Shown: positions 25,692 through 34,477 of the stretch, piece after piece
How positions within the stretch are numbered: the first letter of the stretch is position 1
Layout of the letters: every line of letters begins with the position of its first letter
Origin: COMBO-56-21 sp963705355
Lineage (GTDB): Archaea; Thermoplasmatota; Thermoplasmata; UBA10834
DNA: 64,000 bases
Direction: 5' to 3'
Assembly (NCBI GenBank): GCA_963705355.1
Contig: OY970070.1
Location: forward strand, 1,860,001 to 1,924,000
Made by a program: the position numbers and the translations under genes
The notes under the pieces: generated by a model
The model's input: only the letters and a program-made list of their open reading frames with translations
Told to the model about the DNA's origin: nothing
Database searches by the model: none

Positions 25692-26569
25692 CTGCGATAT
25701 CTCCTGCTGAACAGCTTTACCGCGTTTATGTCCTTCTTGAGGCCCATGGCGTTTGCGACAGGTGAGCATTTCGTTCTCAGCAGGTATGCCACCGGGGCGA
25801 GATCCGTCTCCGAGATCGATTCGAAGTTGGCCATGCCCTTTGCGATGATCAAGTCCGCTTTCCTCATGGTTTTTCCGAACTTTCCATTGAGCGAGTCGAG
25901 GTCGATTCCAACGGCGAAGCCAGGAGCCTCGACGATTCTGTCGACGATACACTCTATCCCGAGCGCGGAAATGTCCTTTTTTGTCGCATCAGCGAGAATC
26001 GGTTCTTCCTTGATTACGAGTGTCAGGTCGATGTCGAACTTCTTCAGTTCCTCAAGTGCCAACCGATCCAGCACTATCTCTCCACAGTTGTCGCCGAGGT
26101 ACACCACATTCTCGGACTTCTTCAGCAGGGTCTTGATGCGCGGGGTGTCGTCGTGGCCAAGTCCCTCTTTCAGAAGATTCTTGAACTCCTTTTTCAGTCT
26201 TGCCGGATCGTCATATCCAGCCCCTATTCCGAAATCGAGCACGTTCCCCACGATCGAGCACAGAAAGGCCGCCCTCAGCGGGTCCTTTGATGATCTCACG
26301 AACTTCTCAGCAGAAGGATAGATCTCAAGCGCAACGTCGTTGCTCTTCTTCTTCAGGACGCTGTAGGGGTCTTTCGTGCCGAGCAACTTGTAGGTCTCTC
26401 TGTGCACCTGCGTCGCGACAGTCGCCGAGCAAACGTCTTCTCCAAAGAGTTCGCCGAGCATCTGAGATGCCTTCTTGACAGCTCGAACGCCAAAGGAATC
26501 ATCGACCTCTTCAGCCTCGAACAGAACCCTTCGAATGAGGCACGAAACGCACTCTGGAGTCATTCGCAT
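25688..26569 (-). CDS. DUF89/ARMT1-like damage-control phosphatase
   Basis: 293 residues. Starts with a CxxC (PECVSCLIRR), has the GDNCGEIVLDRL motif (metal/phosphate site of DUF89) and KGMANFES near the C-terminus. DUF89 proteins are metal-dependent phosphatases that remove damaged sugar or cofactor phosphates; archaeal members with the N-terminal Cys pair form a separate subgroup. ATG at 26569 or 26563. Translationally coupled to the downstream epimerase, suggesting linked function. Confidence 0.8.
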   Translation of the reverse strand: MRMTPECVSCLIRRVLFEAEEVDDSFGVRAVKKASQMLGELFGEDVCSATVATQVHRETYKLLGTKDPYSVLKKKSNDVALEIYPSAEKFVRSSKDPLRAAFLCSIVGNVLDFGIGAGYDDPARLKKEFKNLLKEGLGHDDTPRIKTLLKKSENVVYLGDNCGEIVLDRLALEELKKFDIDLTLVIKEEPILADATKKDISALGIECIVDRIVEAPGFAVGIDLDSLNGKFGKTMRKADLIIAKGMANFESISETDLAPVAYLLRTKCSPVANAMGLKKDINAVKLFSRRYRR

Positions 26570-26692
26570 GGCGTCGCGGGAATCTTAATTCTGGGATTTA
26601 ATCTATCTCGCGCTACAGAGGGGGACTCCAACATTGATATGCTCGCAGCTCCTATCATGATGCCAGACTGGCGGGGTCCACGGTAGATTCAT

Positions 26693-27652
26693 ATGGCGGT
26701 CGTTGTCAGAAAGATGAAGGTCGAAGATCTGGTCGATGCGAAGGGAGTGGACCTGCTCTGCTGGAACGACCTCATGGAGAAATCCTACGGAATCAAGGGG
26801 AAGCTCTCGACGAGGACAGATGAGGACATACTCTCGTTCCTGCACTCGGATCCGGAGGGCGCATTCGTCGCTTCGGATGAGTATGCTGGCGTGATAGGAT
26901 CGTGTTTCTCACATGTCTGGGGATCGACAGGTTGGGTGGGGCCGCTGTCGGTTCTGCCATCCTACCAGGCAAGAGGCTTGGGGAAGGAGTTGCTGAAGCA
27001 CTCCCTCCGATACATCGAAGATCAGGGATGTGTCGACATAGGCCTCGAGGCGATGTCCGATAACGCAACGAATCTGGGGATGTACCTGAAGGCGGGCCTG
27101 AAACCAGAGGCTCTTGTGCTGGTCCTGTCGAAAAAGATTACGCCGGACGAGATCGAGGAAGAGCCGTCTGGAAAGATTTCGGTGGAGCGGTTCTCGGAGT
27201 CTGGTGTCAAAGCCCATCTTATGACCCAGATGAAAAGGGTGTCCGATTCTCTCAGGCCCGGCTTGGACTGTGCAAAGGAAATAGAGCTGACACAGGAGTT
27301 TTCGTTCGGCGACACGCTCGTGGCGACGGCCAAGGGAAAGGTCCTCGGCTATTCCATCGTCCATACGGTATGCAGGCGGGTCAACATGCCTGGGTCAGTG
27401 GTGAAGGTTCTTCACGTAGACGCTGACGCCAAAGAAGATGTCCTCGAGGCGCTCGTGTCCTCCGGTGAACTCATGGCAGCTGATGCGGGATCTCCGGAGA
27501 TCTCCCTTGCGGTGCCCGCGCAGACCAGGCACGCGCTCGACCTTGCATTCTCCCGGGGCTACTTCATCGTTCAGTCATATGAACGGTTGATGTGGATGGG
27601 CAGCTCGGGCCTGAGCGACAAGAAGTGCAATCTCTGTTCGTGGTCCGGCTGA
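26693..27652 (+). CDS. GNAT-family N-acetyltransferase
   Basis: 319 residues. The N-terminal domain (1-150) has the acetyl-CoA motif VLPSYQARGLGKELL preceded by a beta strand (WVGPLSVLP) and followed by NATNLGMYLKAGL, all typical of GNAT. The C-terminal half (about 165-310) looks like a second, degenerate GNAT fold without the Q/RxxGxG/A loop. The last residues contain a Cys pair (CNLC). Substrate unknown. Divergent from the DUF89 gene and convergent with topoisomerase VI (4-nt gap). Confidence 0.75.
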   Translation: MAVVVRKMKVEDLVDAKGVDLLCWNDLMEKSYGIKGKLSTRTDEDILSFLHSDPEGAFVASDEYAGVIGSCFSHVWGSTGWVGPLSVLPSYQARGLGKELLKHSLRYIEDQGCVDIGLEAMSDNATNLGMYLKAGLKPEALVLVLSKKITPDEIEEEPSGKISVERFSESGVKAHLMTQMKRVSDSLRPGLDCAKEIELTQEFSFGDTLVATAKGKVLGYSIVHTVCRRVNMPGSVVKVLHVDADAKEDVLEALVSSGELMAADAGSPEISLAVPAQTRHALDLAFSRGYFIVQSYERLMWMGSSGLSDKKCNLCSWSG

Positions 27653-27656
27653 TCTC

Positions 27657-28757
27657 TCACTTCATTATTCCGATCTCGGACAGCTTCTCGGGAAGATACG
27701 TGTCCGTGACGTAATCGAGCCCATATTTCGCGAGGGCCTGCTGCTCCGCCTTCTTGCCGATCTCGAGCATGAGGTCGATCTCGTGCTTCCAGAACTCGTC
27801 GTTGAACCTGGGGTCCGTCTTCTCCGCGTTCAGCGCCTGGATGTCCTTGTCATTGAGCTTGTCCGTTGGGAGCTCGTAGTTCAGGATGTCGGATGCGGTG
27901 ATGCCCACGAACTCAGCAGTCGGAGTCGCGAGGTACTCGGACAGGTGAGCAGTCTTGATGGCGCCGTACGCAAGCGATGCATGGATCCTGAAGCTCCATG
28001 GGTCGCCGTCGACGAAGGTGCATACCGGGAGCTTCATCTCCTCGTTGACCCTCTTGATGAACCTCCTCGTGCTCCTTGCCGGCTGACCTTTGAGGTGCAC
28101 GAGGATCGCGTGCGCATCCTCGTCAAACTTGTTCTCGACAAGCCTGTCGAACATACCGCCAGTCTCGATGGCTATGATGAAGTCGGCGTCGCAGTCGATG
28201 AAGTTGATCTTCTCCTTCTCGACGTTGTAGGGAATGCCATATCCAGAGTCCCCTACATCGTCCCTGCAGTTGATCCTCTTCTTCTTGCCCTTCCTGTCGA
28301 TCTCCTGGATCGTGATGTTGCCGATTACTCTCGCGCCGTCCTCCTCGGGCCTGAGCTTGAAGTCTTCTCTCATGCAGGTAGTTATGATCTCGAGGTCCTC
28401 GGCCAGCATGTTGGACTCGTCCTGGGCGTTGAACTTGCCCTTCGCCCAGCCCTCCGAGATGTAGTACATCTCTCTCAAGGTCGAGCTCTTCTCCTCCTTG
28501 ATCATGTCCTCGATGAACTCGAGCATGTACATTGTGCGCAACAGCATCTGGGCTCCCGTCAGCTTCTTCGCGGATCTGGCTCCCATTGCCTTTCCGTACT
28601 TCCAGACAGCAGACTTCGAGTCGAACCTGATGTTGCTCTTGGTCCTCAGCGGGATCATCATCTTGGGGATCTTGCCGTCGTCGATCTGGTCGTAGACGCT
28701 TCCAGCGATTTCGGTCAGTTTCTCAACCGCTCTTTGGTGGCGCTCCTCATTCTTCAT
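27657..28757 (-). CDS. top6A: DNA topoisomerase VI subunit A
   Basis: 366 residues. The 5Y-CAP domain has the catalytic Tyr in LREMYYISEGW (residues 98-99), and the Toprim domain has IIAIETGGMFDRL and the acidic DGDPWS metal motif. With subunit B it forms the A2B2 type IIB topoisomerase that relaxes and decatenates DNA; subunit A is the Spo11 homologue that cleaves. The start overlaps the end of top6B by 11 nt, so the genes form one operon in the order B-A. Confidence 0.97.
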   Translation of the reverse strand: MKNEERHQRAVEKLTEIAGSVYDQIDDGKIPKMMIPLRTKSNIRFDSKSAVWKYGKAMGARSAKKLTGAQMLLRTMYMLEFIEDMIKEEKSSTLREMYYISEGWAKGKFNAQDESNMLAEDLEIITTCMREDFKLRPEEDGARVIGNITIQEIDRKGKKKRINCRDDVGDSGYGIPYNVEKEKINFIDCDADFIIAIETGGMFDRLVENKFDEDAHAILVHLKGQPARSTRRFIKRVNEEMKLPVCTFVDGDPWSFRIHASLAYGAIKTAHLSEYLATPTAEFVGITASDILNYELPTDKLNDKDIQALNAEKTDPRFNDEFWKHEIDLMLEIGKKAEQQALAKYGLDYVTDTYLPEKLSEIGIMK

Positions 28758-30735
28758 TATTCATTGCCTCCGCGCCCTCATCGTAGTCGACCTCGCCCTC
28801 CTCTCCCTCTTCGCCTGCTTCCGCTTCGCCTTCTTCCGTGATCCTCAGATGCTCCAAATCCCAGTCGCCTGGTAGAACCTCGGCACCGATTATCGATGCT
28901 GCGTCTATTCCGCTCACGTAGATCTCGTTGTCATCGTACTGTCCCTGCGGAACGCCGTGGAGGTCGAACGCCAGCTCGAAGATCTCCGTCGATGCGATTC
29001 GCTTGATGTCCCAAGTCAGCTTATTCGTCTCGCGGATCTCGATGGGCTTCTCCCTCAACGTCCTTTGGTCGATCTTGTCGTATGGCACGAGCATGTGCAG
29101 GTGGAAGCTCTGGGATTTGGGCGTGTAGTTGTAGACCCTGACCGATATGTGGTGTCTGTTCTTCTCGGACTTGACATCGTCCTCGATCCAGACGACGTTC
29201 ATGATTTTCGTGATGGTCCCGGCCAGTTTCGGGACGGGCTTTCCCACGATCTTCGCGCTCTTCTCCGCTATCATCGGGATTATGTCCTGGACGATCTCGA
29301 ACTTGACCTTGGTCTTGCTCCTTTTCGCGGCCTTATTGAGATGGGTCTTCAGCCTTCTTGCGCATGCTTTCAAAGCGAGCTCGATCTCTTCCCTGATTTC
29401 CGGGATGTTCGCGACTGCTTCCTTGGATTCTGATGTGAACGGTATTTTCGTTGAGGCGACATGCACGAGTATGATCGCGGGGCCGAAAGGAATCCCTTGG
29501 CCTCCGCGCTGTTCTAGCCCATATCTTCTCCAATCGACGGCTTCGACAGCTTGCGTTGTCGCGCATGCGCCTTGTTGGTACATCAGCGGCACTCGGTTGG
29601 CGAACCTGAGTATCTGGACGGGCTCTTCCCTATTCAGCTGGCCGCCGTATACAATGCCGACTTCAACAATGAACGGGTTGCCAGCGTACACCTTCGGCTC
29701 CCTGGTGATCGGTGGCGCGTAGAACTCGGCCTTCAGCACGCCCAGGACGTTCTTCAGTCCCTTCCTGATGAGCGTCTCCCCAATTGGTGAGAGGCAGTCC
29801 GTCTCCGGAGCCATTATCTTGACTTTCTTGATCGCTTCGAGTATCGCGCCTGCCTGCTCGAGCGTGAGGCGATCTGGTCTCTGTTCGGGGGGCACATGCG
29901 CGAGTTCGCAGATCTCGCGAGCCACGCGATACGATATCCTCGAGAACTCCGTGTTGAGAAAGCTCGTCATCTTGAGCGACTCCGTATACTTCGCCATGCT
30001 CAGGAGCTCGCCCAGCTCGACGCCCTCCGGGTGCGGTTTGACCTCTTTGGTGGGTGGTGGGACTGTCTCAGATGCGCGCTCGAAGACGATGGTGTTCCCC
30101 TCGGGCGGAATGAATGTGATCTTCGCATGCGGGTTGACGATGGCGACGCCCTTCAGATACTCGAATATGGACTGCTTGCCACCGATGTACTTGCCCTTCA
30201 CATAGGCCTGGAAGCTCGTGCCGTGCTCTCTGTCCCAGATGACGAAATCCTCTTTGATTATGTCCGGCCTGTTCTTCTTAGTGTCGAGTATGAGCTCGCA
30301 CTCGTAGGCAACATCCTCGTCTGAGATCTTCGACCTCACCTTGGTGGCCTTTCCAGTCGTGAGCTGGCCGTACATGACGACAGCGGAGACCCCGATGCCC
30401 TGCTGGCCTCTCTTCTGCGACCTTGTGTGGAACCTCGACCCGTAGAGCAACCGAGCGAATACGTTTGGCACCTGCTTCTTGACTATGCCGGGGCCATTGT
30501 CCTCGACCGTCACCCTGTACTCGTTGTTGTCGATCTTCTCAACGCGGACCAGGATCTCCGGGAGGACTGCAGCCTCCTCGCAGGCGTCGAGGCTGTTGTC
30601 CACGGGCTCCTTGACCGACGTTATGAGGGCGCGTGTCAGGGAGTCGAAGCCTAGGATCTGTTTGTTCTTCTCGAAGAACTCTGAGACCGAGATCTCCTTC
30701 TGCTTCTTTGCCAGTTCGTGTGCTATGGATGACAA
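28747..30735 (-). CDS. top6B: DNA topoisomerase VI subunit B
   Basis: About 662 residues. GHKL ATPase motifs: VKEPVDNSLDA (Bergerat N box), VEDNGPGI, and GQQGIGVSAVVMYGQL, followed by the H2TH and transducer domains and an acidic, Glu-rich tail. No ATG is available at the N-terminus; TTG codons at 30762 and 30735 are candidates. I prefer 30735 because GGAGG lies 9 nt upstream and translation then begins right before the conserved helix ELAKKQKEISVSEFF. A TATA-like box on this strand is at about 30811-30821. Confidence 0.95.
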   Translation of the reverse strand: MSSIAHELAKKQKEISVSEFFEKNKQILGFDSLTRALITSVKEPVDNSLDACEEAAVLPEILVRVEKIDNNEYRVTVEDNGPGIVKKQVPNVFARLLYGSRFHTRSQKRGQQGIGVSAVVMYGQLTTGKATKVRSKISDEDVAYECELILDTKKNRPDIIKEDFVIWDREHGTSFQAYVKGKYIGGKQSIFEYLKGVAIVNPHAKITFIPPEGNTIVFERASETVPPPTKEVKPHPEGVELGELLSMAKYTESLKMTSFLNTEFSRISYRVAREICELAHVPPEQRPDRLTLEQAGAILEAIKKVKIMAPETDCLSPIGETLIRKGLKNVLGVLKAEFYAPPITREPKVYAGNPFIVEVGIVYGGQLNREEPVQILRFANRVPLMYQQGACATTQAVEAVDWRRYGLEQRGGQGIPFGPAIILVHVASTKIPFTSESKEAVANIPEIREEIELALKACARRLKTHLNKAAKRSKTKVKFEIVQDIIPMIAEKSAKIVGKPVPKLAGTITKIMNVVWIEDDVKSEKNRHHISVRVYNYTPKSQSFHLHMLVPYDKIDQRTLREKPIEIRETNKLTWDIKRIASTEIFELAFDLHGVPQGQYDDNEIYVSGIDAASIIGAEVLPGDWDLEHLRITEEGEAEAGEEGEEGEVDYDEGAEAMNNEE

Positions 30736-30810
30736 ATGGCCGCGCCTCCGAAAGGAACACAAAAGCGCTTCGTTCTCTGGTGCATCCCAGATGGTCGAAA
30801 TGAATTACCT

Positions 30811-30822
30811 AGATAAATATGT
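30811..30822 (-). promoter_or_regulatory. Probable TATA box of the top6BA operon
   Basis: The minus strand reads ACATATTTATCT, 75-85 nt upstream of the TTG at 30735. Confidence 0.45.
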
Positions 30823-30846
30823 GTTGCGTGGTCTGGGGCAACTGGC

Positions 30847-31890
30847 CTAATCGAACTTCTCCCCGCACTTGGGGCAGACCTTCGCTTCAGCGGGCACATC
30901 GGCGCCGCACTCGGAGCACACGAACCCCTCTTCCTTCTCAAGCCCCATTGCCTTCGCGAGGCTGGGAACCTTTGCCTCTTCCTTAGGGACGTTCTTGGTC
31001 TCCTTTTCTTTCTCCGATGTCACTCTCTCGTACGCTTCGACTCTCATCCTTCGGGCTCTTCTGGTCCACCAGATCATCACGAGCAGGAGAGCGTAGATCG
31101 GGAAGAAACTCGTGACCACCTGGAGCAGTCCTAACGGAATCAACGGCAACAGAACAGCGAATGAGTCCTTGTACACTGGGCCGAACAGGATGTATTCCAC
31201 TCCAGCTTTGTGGTCGGTCGCGACGATCCAGCTGTAGTTCACCTTCCAGCTGGGGCTCAACTTCCAGCTGTCGCTCACGTTGGCATAAAATACGAACCGG
31301 TTTACTGGATTCGATACAGTGTTGCTGTAGTAGTAGAGAGCGGTCTTGTTGTTCGCCGAAGAGGCCTGAAGCATCGTGTGGTTGTTAGAGACCGAGGGAA
31401 AGGCGACGCTCTCAATTGCCACGTTGACTTCCTTTATTGTGGATGTGCCATTGTCAGGCAGATTAAAGCTGACCGTGAAGTTGTAGACTGTCGAGCTCGT
31501 CCCGAAGAGCGGGTCGACAGTGCCGTTCACCATGAGCGGTACCGTCTGGCCGTTGGAGACGGCGGTCTCGGTGCTGGTCGCATACCTCTGGTCAATATGC
31601 TGATAATAGTCCACAGAATACCACACCGTAACGCCGGTGAACACCAGGCAGGAAACAGCCCCTATGATCAGGAGCTTCTTAACGCCCTTGACACCGAACT
31701 GCCACATGATGCCGAGCAGGACCAGAGGTGTGATGAGCCCTCCCAGGCAGAACGTGCCCGCGTACAACAGAACCAAAGCGTAGACAACAGCCGCAATTGC
31801 AATCCCAGCGGGGATCGCATAGGGCGTCTTCACGAACTTGTCGAAGAGCCCTTTCACGTACTTTTGTAGTCGCTGAGCTGGCGTTTCCAT
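30847..31890 (-). CDS. Membrane protein with C-terminal zinc ribbon
   Basis: 347 residues. Three N-terminal hydrophobic helices (about 25-105), an extracytoplasmic domain rich in Asn, Ser and Thr with many N-x-S/T sites (about 110-240), a fourth helix (about 255-285), a basic/charged linker and a C-terminal zinc ribbon (CSECGADVPAEAKVCPKC). Function unknown. The TATA element at 31913-31923 lies about 25-30 nt before the ATG at 31890 and too close to the ATG at 31902, so the shorter, near-leaderless form is chosen. Confidence 0.7.
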   Translation of the reverse strand: METPAQRLQKYVKGLFDKFVKTPYAIPAGIAIAAVVYALVLLYAGTFCLGGLITPLVLLGIMWQFGVKGVKKLLIIGAVSCLVFTGVTVWYSVDYYQHIDQRYATSTETAVSNGQTVPLMVNGTVDPLFGTSSTVYNFTVSFNLPDNGTSTIKEVNVAIESVAFPSVSNNHTMLQASSANNKTALYYYSNTVSNPVNRFVFYANVSDSWKLSPSWKVNYSWIVATDHKAGVEYILFGPVYKDSFAVLLPLIPLGLLQVVTSFFPIYALLLVMIWWTRRARRMRVEAYERVTSEKEKETKNVPKEEAKVPSLAKAMGLEKEEGFVCSECGADVPAEAKVCPKCGEKFD

Positions 31891-31912
31891 CTCGTGAGGC
31901 AACTTGCTCTTC

Positions 31913-31923
31913 GGATAAATACC
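31913..31923 (-). promoter_or_regulatory. TATA box for the zinc-ribbon membrane protein
   Basis: Minus strand GGTATTTATCC, centred about 28 nt upstream of ATG 31890, predicting a leaderless or very short-leader transcript. Confidence 0.5.
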
Positions 31924-31954
31924 TATTTCCTCTCGCTCTGGTGTCGCAACAGCA

Positions 31955-31963
31955 GTTATATAC
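31955..31963 (+). promoter_or_regulatory. TATA box for carbamate kinase/DRG operon
   Basis: GTTATATAC lies 45-52 nt upstream of the TTG start at 32007. Confidence 0.55.
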
Positions 31964-32006
31964 CCGGTTTCCCCATCGATGCCCCTTCTCTCAGGGGGTT
32001 CCAGCG

Positions 32007-32972
32007 TTGAAGACCGCGGTCATTGCGATTGGAGGCAACGCCATCCTGCGCTCCGGGGAAAAGCCTACCCAGGAAAACCAGATGCGGAACGTCGCTGTGA
32101 CCTGTAAAGGACTTGCGGACCTTATCCAGAAAGGCTACGATATCGTCATAACGCACGGGAATGGCCCCCAAGTGGGAGACATACTTCTCAGGAACGAGAT
32201 CGCGAAGGGCGAGATCCCCCCGATGGGCATGGACGTTTGCGACGCCGAGAGCCAAGGTCAGATAGGTTACATGCTCCAGCAGGCGCTGTCATCGGAGTTC
32301 GTCGAGAGGGGCATGGACAAGGTCGCGGTCTCTCTCATAACTCAGGTAGTAGTCTCAGACGACGATCCCGCTTTCAAGAACCCGACCAAGCCGATCGGAA
32401 AGTACTACACCGTTGCTGAGGCCAAGCAGCTGCAGAAAGAGAAGGGCTGGACTATGGTCCTCGACAGGAAGAGGGGAGGCAGCAGGAGGGTCGTGCCGTC
32501 TCCGGATCCGATCGGCATAGTCGAGAGCAAGCCCGTCAAGCGTCTGGTCTTCGGCGGGGAACACCAGGCCGAGGTAGTCATTGCATGCGGAGGCGGTGGC
32601 ATCCCTGTCGTGAGGCGCGGCAACAGATACGTTGGCGTCGAGGCTGTCGTCGACAAGGACCTCGCAGCTGCTATGCTGGCCACGAGCATCAAGGAGCGGC
32701 TCTTCGTCATCGCGACAGATGTCGAACATGTGTTCCTCGACTTCGGGACGATCAACCAGCGGCCATTCATGCGCTCAACGCTCTCAGAGGTGAAGAGGCT
32801 GTACGACTCGGGGCAGTTCCCGCCCGGCAGCATGGGCCCGAAGATACTTTCCGCCATCAGGTTTTTGCAGGGCGGCGGCGAAGAGGTCGTGATATGCGCC
32901 ACGGTGAAGCTCGTTCAGGCGCTCGAGGAAGGCGCTGGAACTCATATCTACAGAGACGACATTAAGGCTTGA
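32007..32972 (+). CDS. arcC: Carbamate kinase
   Basis: 321 residues, full length. Family motifs: VIAIGGNAIL at the start, THGNGPQVGD, VVPSPDPIGIVE, ACGGGGIPV, and EAVVDKDLAAAMLA. The enzyme makes ATP and carbamate (ammonia plus CO2) from carbamoyl phosphate, or the reverse. The start is TTG at 32007 (preceded by AGGGGG), since the protein begins with the family N-terminus LKTAVIAIGG; the upstream frame is shadow sequence of the divergent gene. No ornithine transcarbamoylase or arginine deiminase is adjacent. The DRG GTPase gene follows after 4 nt. Confidence 0.92.
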   Translation: MKTAVIAIGGNAILRSGEKPTQENQMRNVAVTCKGLADLIQKGYDIVITHGNGPQVGDILLRNEIAKGEIPPMGMDVCDAESQGQIGYMLQQALSSEFVERGMDKVAVSLITQVVVSDDDPAFKNPTKPIGKYYTVAEAKQLQKEKGWTMVLDRKRGGSRRVVPSPDPIGIVESKPVKRLVFGGEHQAEVVIACGGGGIPVVRRGNRYVGVEAVVDKDLAAAMLATSIKERLFVIATDVEHVFLDFGTINQRPFMRSTLSEVKRLYDSGQFPPGSMGPKILSAIRFLQGGGEEVVICATVKLVQALEEGAGTHIYRDDIKA

Positions 32973-32976
32973 GCCC

Positions 32977-34077
32977 ATGGCCACCATCGAGGAGCAGATC
33001 AAGGAGGTAGAGGACGAGCTGGGGCGCACGCAGTACAACAAGAAAACCCAGCACCACATCGGCAAGCTGAAGGCCAAGATGGCTCGGCTCAAGGACGATC
33101 TGGAATTGAGGCGGTCGAAGGGCCCGAAGACCGCCGGATATGCCGTCCGCAAGTCCGGTCATGCTACAGTTGCGATTGTCGGCTTTCCTAGTGTTGGCAA
33201 GTCGACGCTTCTCAACAAGATAACTAATGCGCAGAGCGCGGTCGCTGCATACAAGTTCACGACTCTGACGGTCGTCCCTGGGGTGATGGAGTACAGAGGC
33301 GCGAAGATCCAGATCCTCGATCTGCCGGGTCTGATCAAGGACGCATCGAAGGGCAAAGGTCGAGGGCGCGAAGTGCTCTCAGTCGTTCGATCGGCCGACC
33401 TGATCATTCTGATGATCGACGTCTTCGAGACCAACATCCAGGTGCTCGTCGATGAGCTGAAGACCGCCAACCTGCGGCTCAATCAAAGGCCTCCGGACAT
33501 AGTGATCTCCAAGAAGAACAGAGGCGGCATCACGGTCAACTTCACGACCAAGCAGTCAACGCTGGACGAGGACCTCGTTCGCGAGATGATGAATGAGTAC
33601 GGATTCATAAACGCGGACATCGTCATCCGCGAGGACATCGTCGAGGACGAGCTGATAGACTACATCTCGGGCAACAGGCTGTTCGTTCCGGCGATTGCGA
33701 TCATCAACAAGACAGATCTTGTCAACGAGGCCTATCTGAAGCAGGTCCAGAAGAGGTTGAAGAATTGGAAGATCGTGCCCATAGCCGCCGAGAAGGGGGC
33801 CGGGCTTGAAGTCCTCAAGGAAGAGCTCTACCATGCGCTCAAGTTCATCCGTATCTACATGAAGCCCCAGGGCAAGGAGGCCGACATGGTCGAGCCACTC
33901 GTCATCAAAGACGGCTCCGATGTCGGCATGATCTGCGACTCGATTCACCGCGATTTCAGGAAGAACTTCAGGTACGCTCAGATATGGGGCACGAGCGCTC
34001 GGTTTCCCGGACAGATCGTCGGCCTTGACCACAGGGTCGCGGATCAGGACATTGTCACGATCGTCGTGAAGCGTTGA
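32977..34077 (+). CDS. DRG-family (developmentally regulated) GTPase
   Basis: 366 residues. N-terminal helical hairpin, then G1 GFPSVGKST, G2 region with TTLTVVPG, G3 DLPGLI, G4 NKTD, an S5D2L-like insertion between, and a C-terminal TGS domain (about 290-366). DRG proteins are universal in archaea and eukaryotes and act with ribosomes in translation. Sits 4 nt behind carbamate kinase in an apparent operon; the functional link is unclear. Confidence 0.95.
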   Translation: MATIEEQIKEVEDELGRTQYNKKTQHHIGKLKAKMARLKDDLELRRSKGPKTAGYAVRKSGHATVAIVGFPSVGKSTLLNKITNAQSAVAAYKFTTLTVVPGVMEYRGAKIQILDLPGLIKDASKGKGRGREVLSVVRSADLIILMIDVFETNIQVLVDELKTANLRLNQRPPDIVISKKNRGGITVNFTTKQSTLDEDLVREMMNEYGFINADIVIREDIVEDELIDYISGNRLFVPAIAIINKTDLVNEAYLKQVQKRLKNWKIVPIAAEKGAGLEVLKEELYHALKFIRIYMKPQGKEADMVEPLVIKDGSDVGMICDSIHRDFRKNFRYAQIWGTSARFPGQIVGLDHRVADQDIVTIVVKR

Positions 34078-34130
34078 AAACTAGACGTTAAGGGGTTTAA
34101 GCGATGAAGAAGACACTGGCTTTTCGTCGC

Positions 34131-34352
34131 CTAGGTCTTCTTCATCAGCTTCATGAAACCGCCGCCCTCGTGGATCTCCAGACCCTTAGAGGCGACGATC
34201 TGCTCGAACTCGGGCCAGTCGATTATCTCGACCCTTGGGCTTCCGCCCCGGGTGAACTCGACCTCGGAAGTCCCCCTCACCTTGCCGGGCTTGAGGTTCT
34301 TCTCGGTCGCGATCTCCTTTGCCCTGTCGAGAGATATTGGCTTCATTGGCAC
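34131..34352 (-). CDS. Small basic protein of unknown function
   Basis: About 73 residues: an N-terminal helix (SLDRAKEIATEKNLKPGKV), a beta-like GTSEVEFTRGGSPRVEIIDW segment, and a Gly-rich/Lys-rich end (GGGFMKLMKK). Starts are uncertain: GTG at 34352 is placed 7 nt from GGAGG, while ATGs at 34358 and 34346 are too near or somewhat far. A strong TATA box lies upstream. I do not recognise the family. Confidence 0.55.
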   Translation of the reverse strand: MPMKPISLDRAKEIATEKNLKPGKVRGTSEVEFTRGGSPRVEIIDWPEFEQIVASKGLEIHEGGGFMKLMKKT

Positions 34353-34407
34353 GTGCATCCCTCCGTGTTGCCGGATTCCTTCCGACAGTCAGTACATGTC
34401 CGTCGGA

Positions 34408-34419
34408 CATATATAAACC
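34408..34419 (-). promoter_or_regulatory. TATA box for the small basic protein
   Basis: The minus strand reads GGTTTATATATG, a near-consensus archaeal TATA, 55-65 nt upstream of the start. Confidence 0.6.
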
Positions 34420-34477
34420 TTTACTGGCCTAGTGGAAATCATATGCTGGCCAGCTGTCAGACGACTGTCTGGCCGCG

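Noticed and set aside
27783..28841. 352-residue plus-strand frame opposite top6A
   Set aside because: Antisense shadow of the strongly conserved topoisomerase VI genes.
31797..32006. N-terminal extension of carbamate kinase
   Set aside because: The extension overlaps the divergent gene and the promoter at 31955-31963; the family N-terminus begins at TTG 32007.
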